Shown here: positions 6,502 to 14,010 of the stretch, one piece after another
Layout: each line of letters opens with the position of its first letter
Numbering within the stretch: the stretch's first letter is position 1
Assembly: GCA_934726435.1 (NCBI GenBank)
Contig: CAKVDR010000009.1
Location: forward strand, 1-15,083
Direction of reading: 5' to 3'
DNA: 15,083 bases
From: an uncultured Eubacteriales bacterium
GTDB lineage: Bacteria; Bacillota; Clostridia; Oscillospirales; Acutalibacteraceae
Translations under genes and position numbers: made by a program
Notes under the pieces: model-generated
Database searches by the model: none
Seen by the model: only the letters and a program-made list of their open reading frames with translations
Told to the model about the DNA's origin: nothing

Positions 6502-7620
6502 TTAAAGAATGTTTCTATATTTTAAATAAAATTCTTCGAAGTTTCCATTATCGAGTGATTCCCTGATTTTTTCGAGCAAAGTGTTGTAAAAATAAAGGTT
6601 GTGCATTACGCAAAGTCTCATTCCCAGCATTTCTTTGCTTTTAAGCAGGTGCCTTATGTAAGCTTTTGAGTGATTTTTGCATGTTGGGCAATCGCATTTG
6701 CTGTCAAGCGGGGAAGAATCTCTTTCGAATTTTGCATTTAAGATATTTATAGCGCCATCCCAGGTGAAGATTTTCCCGTGCCTTGCATTTCTGCTGGGCA
6801 TAACGCAGTCAAAAAGGTCCACACCTCTTGCTACAGCTTCCAAAATGTTCACAGGCGTCCCAACGCCCATTAAATATCTTGGTTTATCTTCCGGCATGAA
6901 AGGCTCAACATTTTCAATGACGTTATACATCTCTTCGGCGCTTTCTCCAACAGCAAGACCGCCTATTGCGTAGCCGTTTAAATCCAGTTCACGAATTTGC
7001 TTCATGTGCTCGATTCTAATGTCGTTATAGGTGCTTCCTTGGTTAATTCCGAAGAGCATTTGTTGGTTGTTAACCGTGGTTTCAAGGGAATTAAGATAAT
7101 CCATTTTCTTTTTGCAGCGTTTAAGCCACCTTACGGTTCTGTCGCAGGAATTTTTCGTGTAAGAATACTCCGCAGGGTTTGCGATGCATTCATCAAAGGC
7201 CATAGCAATGGTTGAACCGAGGTTTGACTGAATTTGCATGCTTTCTTCAGGGCCCATAAAAATTTTGTGGCCATCTATATGCGAAGCGAAAGTAACGCCT
7301 TCTTCGGTTATATTTCTAAGTTTTGCAAGCGAGAAAACCTGAAATCCGCCGCTATCAGTCAGCACGGGGCCTGTCCATGAAGTGAATTTTCTTATGCCGC
7401 CTTGGCTTTTAACGACTTCATCGCCTGGCCTTAAATGCAAATGGTATGTATTGCAAAGCTGAACCTGGCACTTTATGTTTTTAAGGTCAATTGCCGAAAC
7501 GGCTCCTTTGATAGCGCCGCAAGTAGCAACGTTCATGAAACCCGGGAGCTGGATTGTTCCGTGCGGTGTTTTGAATTCTCCGCGCCTGGCCCTCTTTTCT
7601 TTTTTTATGAGTTTATACAC
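6502..7620 (-). CDS. tgt: tRNA-guanine transglycosylase (queuosine synthesis)
   Basis: A cytoplasmic enzyme of 372 residues that swaps guanine 34 in the anticodon of GUN tRNAs for preQ1, the precursor of queuosine. Visible motifs are TDSGGFQVFSL with catalytic Asp89, GGLAVGE (220-226), the nucleophile region DLFDCVMPSRNARHG with Asp271, and the zinc site CxCx2Cx25H (Cys309, Cys311, Cys314, His340). The length fits the family. The start is a GTG at 7620, preceded by AGGAGA (plus-strand 7631-7636) at a spacing of about 10; an ATG at 7631 is out of frame. The neighbouring plus-strand gene begins only 58 bases away, and I see no clear promoter for tgt in that gap. It may instead be reached by transcripts from dapB upstream. 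queA, the next enzyme of the pathway, lies at 11046. Confidence 0.95.
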   Translation of the reverse strand: MYKLIKKEKRARRGEFKTPHGTIQLPGFMNVATCGAIKGAVSAIDLKNIKCQVQLCNTYHLHLRPGDEVVKSQGGIRKFTSWTGPVLTDSGGFQVFSLAKLRNITEEGVTFASHIDGHKIFMGPEESMQIQSNLGSTIAMAFDECIANPAEYSYTKNSCDRTVRWLKRCKKKMDYLNSLETTVNNQQMLFGINQGSTYNDIRIEHMKQIRELDLNGYAIGGLAVGESAEEMYNVIENVEPFMPEDKPRYLMGVGTPVNILEAVARGVDLFDCVMPSRNARHGKIFTWDGAINILNAKFERDSSPLDSKCDCPTCKNHSKAYIRHLLKSKEMLGMRLCVMHNLYFYNTLLEKIRESLDNGNFEEFYLKYRNIL

Positions 7621-7678
7621 TTTTAAAACATCTCCTAATGTATTAAACTTTATAAATAAAAATCTTTGGAGGCTTAAA

Positions 7679-8065
7679 ATGAAAGTATTTTTATCTATAA
7701 AATATTATGATGATATGAGAAATAAAAATTTAATTGAAAAAATCTGTTCGGCGATTGAAAATTGCGGTGATATTCCGTTTGTTTTTGCCAAAAACGTGCA
7801 AAATTACGGCAAATGTGAATTTTCCGCCGAAGAGATAATGAAAATTGCCTTTAACGAAATAAACAGCTCGGACGTTCTTTTAATAGACGCTACCGAGCTT
7901 AGCATCGGGATAGGAATCGAAGCGGGCTATGCTTTTAGCAAGAAAATTCCTATATATTTAATTGCAAAGAAAGATGCATACGTTTCGAATTCCATAAAGG
8001 GAATAGCTTCGAAGGCTCTTTTTTATGATAACCCCGAAGAAATAGAAAAATTATTCCGCAAGTAA
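7679..8065 (+). CDS. Nucleoside 2-deoxyribosyltransferase / DNPH1-like protein
   Basis: A small protein of 128 residues with the signature of the nucleoside 2-deoxyribosyltransferase superfamily, whose members cleave or exchange the N-glycosidic bond of deoxynucleosides or deoxynucleotides (salvage or pool cleaning). The N-terminal strand (MKVFLSIKYYDD) and the core SSDVLLIDATELSIGIGIEA (63-82, then GYAFSKKIPIYLIA) match the family: Asp65 and Asp70 at the active site and Glu81 in the place of the catalytic glutamate. The S-x-G-x-G-x-E pattern resembles the 5'-monophosphate N-hydrolase (DNPH1/Rcl) branch. The start is the ATG at 7679 with GGAGG 6 bases upstream; the open frame extends further back, but only over the tgt 5' end. 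Its last 15 bases overlap the dapB 3' end on the other strand, and it has no terminator of its own. Superfamily is fairly sure; substrate is unknown. Confidence 0.78.
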   Translation: MKVFLSIKYYDDMRNKNLIEKICSAIENCGDIPFVFAKNVQNYGKCEFSAEEIMKIAFNEINSSDVLLIDATELSIGIGIEAGYAFSKKIPIYLIAKKDAYVSNSIKGIASKALFYDNPEEIEKLFRK

Positions 8066-8803
8066 CATATCTTCCATGCTGTAAAGGCCCGCGGACTTAC
8101 CAACCATGAATTCAGCGGCTTTTATTGCGCCCGAAGCAAAAACTTCACGTGATTGCGCATGGTGAGAAATAGTTATTATTTCGTTTTCGCCTGCAAACAT
8201 TACTTCATGGTCGCCGCAAATGCTTCCGCCTCTAACGCAGTGCATGCCGATTTCATTTGGTTTTCTTTTTTCTCTTCTTTTGGTTCTGTCGAAAATAAGT
8301 TCGCCGTCGGTTTTAACTCTTTTAATTTCTTCGGCAATCATCAGTGCAGTTCCGCTCGGGGCGTCAATTTTTTGGTTGTGGTGTTTTTCGGTTATTTCAA
8401 TGTCAAAGCCATTTCCAAGAAAACTTGCAGCTTTTTTAGCAAGAGTTAGAATCAAATTTATGCCGAGCGACATATTTCTTGAGTAAAAAATGGCTGTTTT
8501 TTCAGAGGCTTTTTTAATTTCTTTAACTTGCTCTTGCGAAAACCCTGTGGTGCAAATTACTGCGGGGGTTTTTGTTTTTTCGCAGTAACTAAGAATCTGC
8601 GAAAGCGCCGAAGGATGCGAAAAATCGATTATTACATCAGCTTTAACATTCGCTTCTTCCAAAGAGGTGAAAACAGGAAAGTCGAATTCATCGCAGGGGG
8701 ATTTGTCAATTCCTGCAACGACTTTGCCATTTTCCGAGCTGCTGATAAGTTTAACGAGGCATCTGCCCATTTTGCCGCAAAGGCCGCAAATTATTACATT
8801 CAT
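8051..8803 (-). CDS. dapB: 4-hydroxy-tetrahydrodipicolinate reductase
   Basis: A cytoplasmic enzyme of 250 residues that reduces 4-hydroxy-tetrahydrodipicolinate to tetrahydrodipicolinate with NAD(P)H, the second dedicated step toward diaminopimelate and lysine. The nucleotide-binding loop GLCGKMG is at 7-13. The catalytic and substrate-binding segment EKHHNQKIDAPSGTAL (139-154) holds the paired His, the Lys (145) and the SGT loop. Length is typical. It follows dapA by 47 bases on the same strand. The ATG at 8803 is fixed by homology, but no Shine-Dalgarno sequence precedes it; instead a 7-bp hairpin ends 8 bases before the ATG. The 3' end overlaps the convergent plus-strand gene by 15 bases. 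Confidence 0.95.
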   Translation of the reverse strand: MNVIICGLCGKMGRCLVKLISSSENGKVVAGIDKSPCDEFDFPVFTSLEEANVKADVIIDFSHPSALSQILSYCEKTKTPAVICTTGFSQEQVKEIKKASEKTAIFYSRNMSLGINLILTLAKKAASFLGNGFDIEITEKHHNQKIDAPSGTALMIAEEIKRVKTDGELIFDRTKRREKRKPNEIGMHCVRGGSICGDHEVMFAGENEIITISHHAQSREVFASGAIKAAEFMVGKSAGLYSMEDMLLAE

Positions 8804-8811
8804 TTTTCAGA

Positions 8812-8836
8812 GGCGATAGTTTTTATCGCCCTTTTT
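8812..8836 (+). other. Hairpin between dapA and dapB, terminator-like on the plus strand
   Basis: GGCGATA (8812-8818) pairs perfectly with TATCGCC (8824-8830) around a 5-base loop. On the plus strand it is followed by CTTTTT, so it has terminator form in that direction, antisense to dapB. On the minus (sense) strand no T run follows, so it should not stop the dapA-dapB transcript; there it sits where a ribosome binding site would be expected. It could end plus-strand read-through from the 7679-8065 gene, or modulate dapB translation. Confidence 0.6.
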
Positions 8837-8850
8837 CACCGTCCGTTTTA

Positions 8851-9738
8851 TTATATTAAATTGCGTTTTTTCATTGCATTTTTGAGGTTGGCCATTTGGC
8901 TTTCACCTAGGGTTTCAAGAGGAAGCCTGCACTCGCCGCATGAATAGCCCATCATGTTCATTGCCGCTTTAACAGGGATCGGGTTAACATCACAGAAAAG
9001 CATTTCGATGAGCTCAAGATATTCAAGCTGCATTTTTGCGCTTTCTTTAACTTCGCCGTTTAAATATTTGTTGACGATTTCATGGCATCCTTTCGGGCAA
9101 ACATTTGAAAGAACCGAAATTACGCCGATTGCTCCGAGCGAAAGCATAGGAACGATTTGATCGTCATTTCCTGAGTAAATATTTAAATCTTCGCCGCAAA
9201 GAGAAATAGTTTTCGCAACGCTTGAAATGTCTCCGTTTGCCTCTTTTGCAGCAACGATGTTCGGGTGATTTGAAAGAATTTTGTAAGTTTCAGGCTTGAT
9301 GTTAACGCCTGTTCTCGAAGGAACATTGTAAAGAATTATCGGCGTGCTGACGCTGTCCGCAATGAGATTATAGTGGCTCACAAGGCCTTTTTGAGATGTT
9401 TTATTGTAGTAAGGTGTAACGATTAAAAGGCCGTCTGCTCCAAGTTTTTCGGCTTCTTTTGATGCTTCCAGAGCTTTAGCAGTGCAGTTGCTTCCTGTGC
9501 CTGCAATTACCGGGATTTTTCCGTTTACTTTATTAATTGTGAATTCAATTACTTTGCTGTGTTCGGCAGGTGTGAGTGTTGCAGATTCGCCGGTTGTTCC
9601 GCATGAAATAATGGCATCCGTTTCGTTTTCAAGCTGGAAGTCAATTAATTTTCCGAGTGTCTCATAATCAACGCTTCCGTCGTTTTTCATTGGAGTTACA
9701 AGTGCAACTCCTGCACCTTTAAAAATTGTTTTTTTCAT
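8851..9738 (-). CDS. dapA: 4-hydroxy-tetrahydrodipicolinate synthase
   Basis: A class I aldolase of 295 residues that condenses pyruvate with aspartate semialdehyde, the branch point into diaminopimelate and lysine synthesis. Key residues are visible: SCGTTGESATL (45-55) with the paired Thr, Tyr137 in YNVPSRTG with Arg142, and the Schiff-base Lys165 in AAKEANGD. The open frame runs back to 9789, but the start is the ATG at 9738, which gives the normal N-terminus (MKKTIFKGAGVALVTP). AGGAGG (plus-strand 9751-9756) lies 12 bases before this ATG and overlaps the asd stop codon TAG (9755-9757). asd and dapA are thus 16 bases apart and probably translationally coupled, and asd makes the substrate that DapA uses. 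Confidence 0.96.
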   Translation of the reverse strand: MKKTIFKGAGVALVTPMKNDGSVDYETLGKLIDFQLENETDAIISCGTTGESATLTPAEHSKVIEFTINKVNGKIPVIAGTGSNCTAKALEASKEAEKLGADGLLIVTPYYNKTSQKGLVSHYNLIADSVSTPIILYNVPSRTGVNIKPETYKILSNHPNIVAAKEANGDISSVAKTISLCGEDLNIYSGNDDQIVPMLSLGAIGVISVLSNVCPKGCHEIVNKYLNGEVKESAKMQLEYLELIEMLFCDVNPIPVKAAMNMMGYSCGECRLPLETLGESQMANLKNAMKKRNLI

Positions 9739-9754
9739 TTTAATTAATTTCCTC

Positions 9755-10831
9755 CTAAATGTAGTTTTCCCTGCAGAGCATTTCAGCAAGCAAGATGGAT
9801 CCTCCGGCTGCGCCTCTTACGGTGTTGTGGCTCATGCAAATGAATTTGATGTCATATTGCGAGTCTTCTCTGAGCCTTCCCACTGAGATTCCCATGCCGT
9901 GCTCAAGGTTCCTTTCAGAAGCTATTTGAGGTCTGTCATCTTCTTTAAAGTAGGTTATAAATTTGCTCGGTGAGCTCGGGAGGCCTTGGCTTCTTGGGTC
10001 GCCTTTGAAATCTTCCCAAATCTTTATGATTTCTTCAATCTGGGCTTTTTTCTCAAACGATGCAAAAACCGCAGCTGTGTGGCCGTCAGTTACAGGAACT
10101 CTTAGGCACTGCGAAGTTATGTTCGGAGTCTTCGAAAGAACTATTTTGTCATCTGTGATTTTGCCCCAAATTTTGAGCGGTTCTATCTCGGATTTTTCTT
10201 CTTCACCTTTTATGAAAGGAATAATATTATCTTTCATTTCTGGCCAAGAATCGAAGTTTTTGCCTGCACCCGAAATAGCTTGATATGTGCAAACTAAGAC
10301 CGATTTAAGACCAAATTTTTCAAGCGGGTAAAGCGCAGGAACAAAGCATTGAATCGAACAGTTCGATTTGGTAGCTATGAAGCCGCGTTTAGTGCCGAGC
10401 CTTTTCTTTTGCTTTTCAATAATATTCATGTGGTCTGCGTTTAATTCGGGAATAATCATCGGGACATCTTCCGTAAGCCTGTTCGCGCTGTTGTTAGAAA
10501 TAACGGGGCATTCAAGCTTCGCGTATTTTTCCTCGAGTTTTTTCGTTTCTTCTTTGCTAAGGCTCACCGCACAGAAAACAAAATCAACTTCACTGGCGAT
10601 TTTTTCAGCATCTTTAACTGCATCCAAAACCACTATATTTTTAACTTTTTCAGGAATTGCTTTTTCCATTATCCATTTGTTTTTAACGGCGTTTTCATAG
10701 GTTTTTCCGGCAGAGTTTTCGCTTGCTGCCAAAACTTTGATTTCAAACCAAGGGTGATTTTCAAGAAGTGAAATATATTTTTGGCCCACCGTTCCGGTAG
10801 CGCCGATGATTCCAACACTGTATTTTTTCAT
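9755..10831 (-). CDS. asd: Aspartate-semialdehyde dehydrogenase, archaeal/fungal-type
   Basis: An enzyme of 358 residues that reduces aspartyl phosphate to aspartate semialdehyde with NADPH, feeding diaminopimelate, lysine, threonine and methionine synthesis. It shows the Rossmann loop GIIGATGTVG (7-16), the nucleophile Cys158 in TKSNCSIQC, YQAISGAGKNFDSWPEM (183-199) and the catalytic His251 in TDGHTAAVFASF. The sequence around Cys158 and the overall length match the branch typical of archaea and fungi and also found in some Clostridia, not the E. coli type. It is the first gene of the asd-dapA-dapB cluster. The ATG at 10831 is fixed by homology and by a TAA four codons upstream in frame. 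No Shine-Dalgarno sequence is visible before it, only an AT-rich stretch. Confidence 0.95.
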   Translation of the reverse strand: MKKYSVGIIGATGTVGQKYISLLENHPWFEIKVLAASENSAGKTYENAVKNKWIMEKAIPEKVKNIVVLDAVKDAEKIASEVDFVFCAVSLSKEETKKLEEKYAKLECPVISNNSANRLTEDVPMIIPELNADHMNIIEKQKKRLGTKRGFIATKSNCSIQCFVPALYPLEKFGLKSVLVCTYQAISGAGKNFDSWPEMKDNIIPFIKGEEEKSEIEPLKIWGKITDDKIVLSKTPNITSQCLRVPVTDGHTAAVFASFEKKAQIEEIIKIWEDFKGDPRSQGLPSSPSKFITYFKEDDRPQIASERNLEHGMGISVGRLREDSQYDIKFICMSHNTVRGAAGGSILLAEMLCRENYI

Positions 10832-11045
10832 AAAATTTTGAGCTTATGATTTACCGGCCTTTTCTTTTAGCGATATAAATAAAATCATTCGCTCTTTTCA
10901 CCGCCTTTTGTTTACAATGATATTTTTATTTAATTTAAGCAGTTTCAAATTTATTTTGCTGCTCTAAAGCTTTATAATAACATTGTATTTAGAAATATGT
11001 CAATTTGATTATTTAACAAAAATTGGACTAGCAAGGAGAAGAAAA
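10832..11045. promoter_or_regulatory. Divergent regulatory region between asd and queA
   Basis: This AT-rich gap holds the 5' regions of two divergent genes. On the plus strand, TATAAT at 10973-10978 is a good -10 box for queA; only a poor -35 candidate (TTTATT, 10950-10955) lies 17 bases upstream. Transcription from about 10985 would give a leader of some 60 bases. For asd on the minus strand I find no convincing promoter. I see no lysine or preQ1 riboswitch here; the only dyad noted is a 5-bp AGCGA/TCGCT pair (10869-10893). Confidence 0.45.
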
Positions 11046-12104
11046 GTGAACGAAATTAAGCACGATTTTACTAAAAAAAGCGAATTTTATTATGATTTAC
11101 CTGAAGATTTGATAGCTCAAACTCCTCTCAAAAAAAGGGATGATTCCAGGCTAATGATCATGGAAAAATCAAGCGGTAAGCTAACTCATGATCATTTTTA
11201 TAATATTGCAGATTATTTGCAAGAAGGCGATTGCCTTATTTTGAACGACTCGAAAGTTTTGCCGGCGAGAATCTTCGGGAAAAATATTAACACAGGAAAA
11301 ATAGCGGAATTTTTGCTTTTAAAGCAACACGGCACGGGAATTTGGGAGTGCCTCGTTAAACCTGGCAAGAAAGTTAAAAAAGATTTTAGTTTTATTTTCG
11401 AAGGCACTGACAGCATTGTGCTCAAAGCCACGGTGATGGACATTTTAGAAGACGGCAACAGAATAATCGAGTTTGAAGATAAAACTGATTTTTTTGCTAA
11501 GCTTGAAAAGGTAGGCCAAATGCCTCTTCCGCCTTACATAAAAGAAAAGCTCAAAGATCAATCACGCTATCAAACAATTTATGCAAAAGACTTAGGTTCG
11601 GCCGCAGCTCCAACTGCAGGTCTTCATTTCACGCCCGAAGTTTTTGAAAAATTAAAGCAAAAAAGCGTCAACATTGGTTATGTTACTCTTCATGTTGGCC
11701 TAGGAACATTCAGGCCCGTCAAAGAAGAAAATATCGCGAACCACAAGATGCATTCTGAGTTTTTCCAGATGCCGAAAGAAACCGAGGAACTCATTAAAAA
11801 AACTAAAGCCGCGGGCAAAAGAGTCATCTGCGTGGGAACTACAAGTTGCAGGGTTTTGGAGTCAGTTTACAGCAAATTCGGCGAAGCTAAAGCTTGCGAA
11901 ATGTCCACCGATATATTCATAAAACCGGGTTATAAATTCGGAATTATGGATGGCCTTATCACGAATTTTCACCTTCCTGAAAGCACACTTATCATTCTGG
12001 TTTGCGCTTTTGCAGGCTACGAAAATACGCTAAATGCTTACAAAGAAGCGGTTAAAGAGAGATACAGATTTTTCAGTTTTGGCGATGCAATGATGATTTT
12101 GTAA
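11046..12104 (+). CDS. queA: S-adenosylmethionine:tRNA ribosyltransferase-isomerase (queuosine synthesis)
   Basis: A cytoplasmic enzyme of 352 residues that transfers and rearranges the ribosyl group of S-adenosylmethionine onto preQ1-modified tRNA, making epoxyqueuosine right after Tgt acts. Visible family blocks are FYYDLPEDLIAQTPLKKRDD (14-33), LNDSKVLPARIFG, AAPTAGLHFTPE, HVGLGTFRPV and TNFHLPESTLIILVCAFAG. The frame is open from 10983, but I take the GTG at 11046 as the start, since AAGGAG (11033-11038) lies 7 bases before it and homology begins a few residues later. tgt lies on the opposite strand some 3.4 kb away, so the two queuosine genes are split by the lysine genes rather than forming an operon. 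rpsB starts soon after with its own promoter. Confidence 0.95.
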   Translation: MNEIKHDFTKKSEFYYDLPEDLIAQTPLKKRDDSRLMIMEKSSGKLTHDHFYNIADYLQEGDCLILNDSKVLPARIFGKNINTGKIAEFLLLKQHGTGIWECLVKPGKKVKKDFSFIFEGTDSIVLKATVMDILEDGNRIIEFEDKTDFFAKLEKVGQMPLPPYIKEKLKDQSRYQTIYAKDLGSAAAPTAGLHFTPEVFEKLKQKSVNIGYVTLHVGLGTFRPVKEENIANHKMHSEFFQMPKETEELIKKTKAAGKRVICVGTTSCRVLESVYSKFGEAKACEMSTDIFIKPGYKFGIMDGLITNFHLPESTLIILVCAFAGYENTLNAYKEAVKERYRFFSFGDAMMIL

Positions 12105-12123
12105 AAAAAATTTTGAAACATTA

Positions 12124-12152
12124 TTGAAATGTAAACCAGAGTGTGATATAAT
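12124..12152 (+). promoter_or_regulatory. Strong extended -10 promoter of rpsB-tsf
   Basis: TTGAAA (12124-12129) and TATAAT (12147-12152) are spaced by 17 bases, with a TG at 12144-12145 that makes an extended -10 (TGATATAAT). Transcription should start near 12159. The promoter begins only 20 bases after the queA stop. Confidence 0.85.
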
Positions 12153-12158
12153 GGCTCT

Positions 12159-12257
12159 TGCGCTTGTGCGCAAAATTACACACGCCGATTTAAAGTACTT
12201 GGTGATTGAGCCACAGGGCTTTTGGTGTCGGCGGAGGAAAAACCAAGGAGGACTTAT
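12159..12257 (+). promoter_or_regulatory. Structured rpsB mRNA leader, candidate ribosomal protein S2 autoregulatory element
   Basis: About 100 bases lie between the expected transcription start and the rpsB ATG. Visible pairings are a 6-bp hairpin TTGCGC/GCGCAA (12158-12173), an outer helix CGCCGA/TCGGCG (12183-12188 with 12228-12233), and an inner AGCC-ACAG-GGCT hairpin (12209-12220). CTTGGT (12198-12203) can pair with ACCAAG (12242-12247), which borders and partly covers the ribosome binding site; TTGGT at 12222-12226 can pair with the same ACCAA. These alternatives are mutually exclusive, as expected of a translational switch. Ribosomal protein leaders that bind their own product are well known; that S2 binds here is inference. 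Confidence 0.5.
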
Positions 12258-13034
12258 ATGTCAGTAGTATCAATGAAACAACTTTTAGAGGCCGGTGTTC
12301 ATTTCGGACATCAAACTCGCAGATGGAATCCGAAAATGTCAAAGTACATTTTTACTCAACGTAACGGAATCCATATCATCGATCTTCAAAAAACAGTAAG
12401 AAAGCTCGATGAAGCTTACAATTTCATTAAAGAAATCACAGAAGAAGGCAAGTCTGTTCTTTTCGTTGGAACCAAAAAACAAGCTCAAGAATCAGTTAAA
12501 GATGAAGCTATCAGATCAGGTTCTTACTATGTTAATGCTCGTTGGCTTGGCGGTATGCTTACAAACTTCTCAACTATCCGCAAAAGAGTTAACAGACTTA
12601 ACCAACTCAAAGTCATGGAACAAGACGGAACTTTTGATCTTCTTCCTAAAAAAGAAGTTACTGGTCTTCGCAAACAAATTGAAAAACTCGAAAAATACCT
12701 TGGCGGCGTTAAAGATATGAAAGAGCTCCCGGGTGCACTTTTCATCGTTGACCCGAAAAAAGAAAGAATTGCAGTTGCAGAAGCTAAAAAGCTTGATATT
12801 CCTGTTGTTGCAATCGTAGATACAAACTGCGACCCAGATGCAGTTGATTATGTAATTCCTGGTAACGACGACGCTATCAGAGCTGTTAAATTAATCTGCT
12901 CAGCAATGGCAAGCGCTATCATTGAAGGAAAAGAAGGCGAAATCGTTTCTTCTGAAATCAGCGAAGAAGCTGCAGTTGAAATCGAAAAAGAAATATTAGA
13001 AACAGCTGAAAAATCTGAATCTGAAGAAGCTTAA
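12258..13034 (+). CDS. rpsB: 30S ribosomal protein S2
   Basis: A protein of 258 residues of the small ribosomal subunit, on the back of the 30S between head and body. Family blocks are LLEAGVHFGHQTRRWNPKM (9-27), YIFTQRNGIHIIDLQKT, ARWLGGMLTNF and IVDTNCDPDAVDYVIPGNDD. The acidic C-terminal tail (Glu/Ser-rich) is common in this family. The start is the ATG at 12258 with AGGAGG 6 bases upstream; the frame is open further back to 12222, but that part belongs to the leader. It heads the rpsB-tsf operon behind the promoter at 12124. Confidence 0.97.
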   Translation: MSVVSMKQLLEAGVHFGHQTRRWNPKMSKYIFTQRNGIHIIDLQKTVRKLDEAYNFIKEITEEGKSVLFVGTKKQAQESVKDEAIRSGSYYVNARWLGGMLTNFSTIRKRVNRLNQLKVMEQDGTFDLLPKKEVTGLRKQIEKLEKYLGGVKDMKELPGALFIVDPKKERIAVAEAKKLDIPVVAIVDTNCDPDAVDYVIPGNDDAIRAVKLICSAMASAIIEGKEGEIVSSEISEEAAVEIEKEILETAEKSESEEA

Positions 13035-13061
13035 GCATATAATTTTTTTGGAGGAATATAT

Positions 13062-13976
13062 ATGAGTTTTACTGCTAAAGATGTTAAAGAACTTAGAGAA
13101 AAAACCGGTTGCGGAATGATGGACTGCAAAAAAGCACTTACTTCATCAGATGGTGACATGGAAAAGGCTATAGACTTTTTAAGAGAAAAAGGTCTTGCGG
13201 CTGCAGCAAAGAAATCCTCAAGAATCGCTGCTGAAGGTTTAGCAATGGCTTACACAAACGAAGATTCTTCAGTCGGAGTTGCTATAGAAGTAAACTCTGA
13301 AACAGATTTCGTTGCAAAAAATGCTGATTTCCAAGCATTTGTTAAACTTTGCGCAGAAACTGTTATGAAGCAAAAACCAGCTTCTGTTGCAGAACTTTTA
13401 GCTGCAGAAACAGAAAATGGCCAAACAATCGAAGCTGCACTTCAAGAAAAGATTTTAGTAATCGGCGAAAATATTAAGGTAAGACGTTTCGAACGTTTAG
13501 AAGGTGTTGTTGCAAGCTATGTTCACGCAGGCGGAAAAATCGGCGTTTTGGTTAAATTCGACGTTGCAGACAAGAGCGTTGTAAGCGGTGAAGCTTTCAA
13601 AACTTTCGCTAAAGACATCGCAATGCAAGTTGCAGCAGCAAGCCCAGCTTACCTCAGAAGAGAGGAAGTTCCGGCTGAAGTTTTAGAACATGAAAAGAAA
13701 ATTTTGAAAGAACAAATCGTTCAAGGCGGAGCTCCTGAAAAAGTTGCAGACAAAATCCTTGAAGGAAAAATTGGTAAATATTATAAAGAAGTTTGCTTGA
13801 TTGATCAACCTTTTGTAAAAGATGGCCACATATCAATTGCTGACTATGTTAAAAATGTTTCAAAAGAACTTGGAACAGAAATTAAAATTGAGGCTTTCGT
13901 AAGATTTGAAAAAGGTCAAGGCCTTGAGAAAAAAGAAGACAACTTTGCTGATGAAGTTGCAGGAATGATTAAATAG
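13062..13976 (+). CDS. tsf: Translation elongation factor Ts
   Basis: The nucleotide exchange factor of EF-Tu, 304 residues. It has the N-terminal UBA-like helix bundle (MSFTAKDVKELREKTGCGMM, 1-20, then DCKKAL), the EF-Tu-contacting TDFVAKN motif (81-87), and a core and C-terminal module that are complete. It follows rpsB by 27 bases with GGAGG 7 bases before the ATG, the usual rpsB-tsf pairing. No terminator follows, so transcription may continue into pgi. Confidence 0.97.
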   Translation: MSFTAKDVKELREKTGCGMMDCKKALTSSDGDMEKAIDFLREKGLAAAAKKSSRIAAEGLAMAYTNEDSSVGVAIEVNSETDFVAKNADFQAFVKLCAETVMKQKPASVAELLAAETENGQTIEAALQEKILVIGENIKVRRFERLEGVVASYVHAGGKIGVLVKFDVADKSVVSGEAFKTFAKDIAMQVAAASPAYLRREEVPAEVLEHEKKILKEQIVQGGAPEKVADKILEGKIGKYYKEVCLIDQPFVKDGHISIADYVKNVSKELGTEIKIEAFVRFEKGQGLEKKEDNFADEVAGMIK

Positions 13977-14010
13977 TTAAAAGTTTGATTCTTTAATAAG
14001 GCGGCGTTTA

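Noticed and set aside
7475..7678. Longer N-terminus for the deoxyribosyltransferase-like gene
   Set aside because: It is antisense to the tgt 5' end; GGAGG and the ATG at 7679 give a normal family N-terminus.
9739..9789. Longer N-terminus for dapA
   Set aside because: The extra 17 residues lie over the end of asd and do not belong to the family; the ATG at 9738 has a ribosome binding site.
10832..11045. Lysine riboswitch before asd or preQ1 riboswitch before queA
   Set aside because: I could not find the conserved multi-helix core of the lysine class or a preQ1 pseudoknot hairpin here; only AT-rich DNA and a weak 5-bp dyad are visible.
12222..12257. Twelve-residue extension of rpsB
   Set aside because: It lies in the structured leader; the AGGAGG and ATG at 12258 match the known S2 N-terminus.
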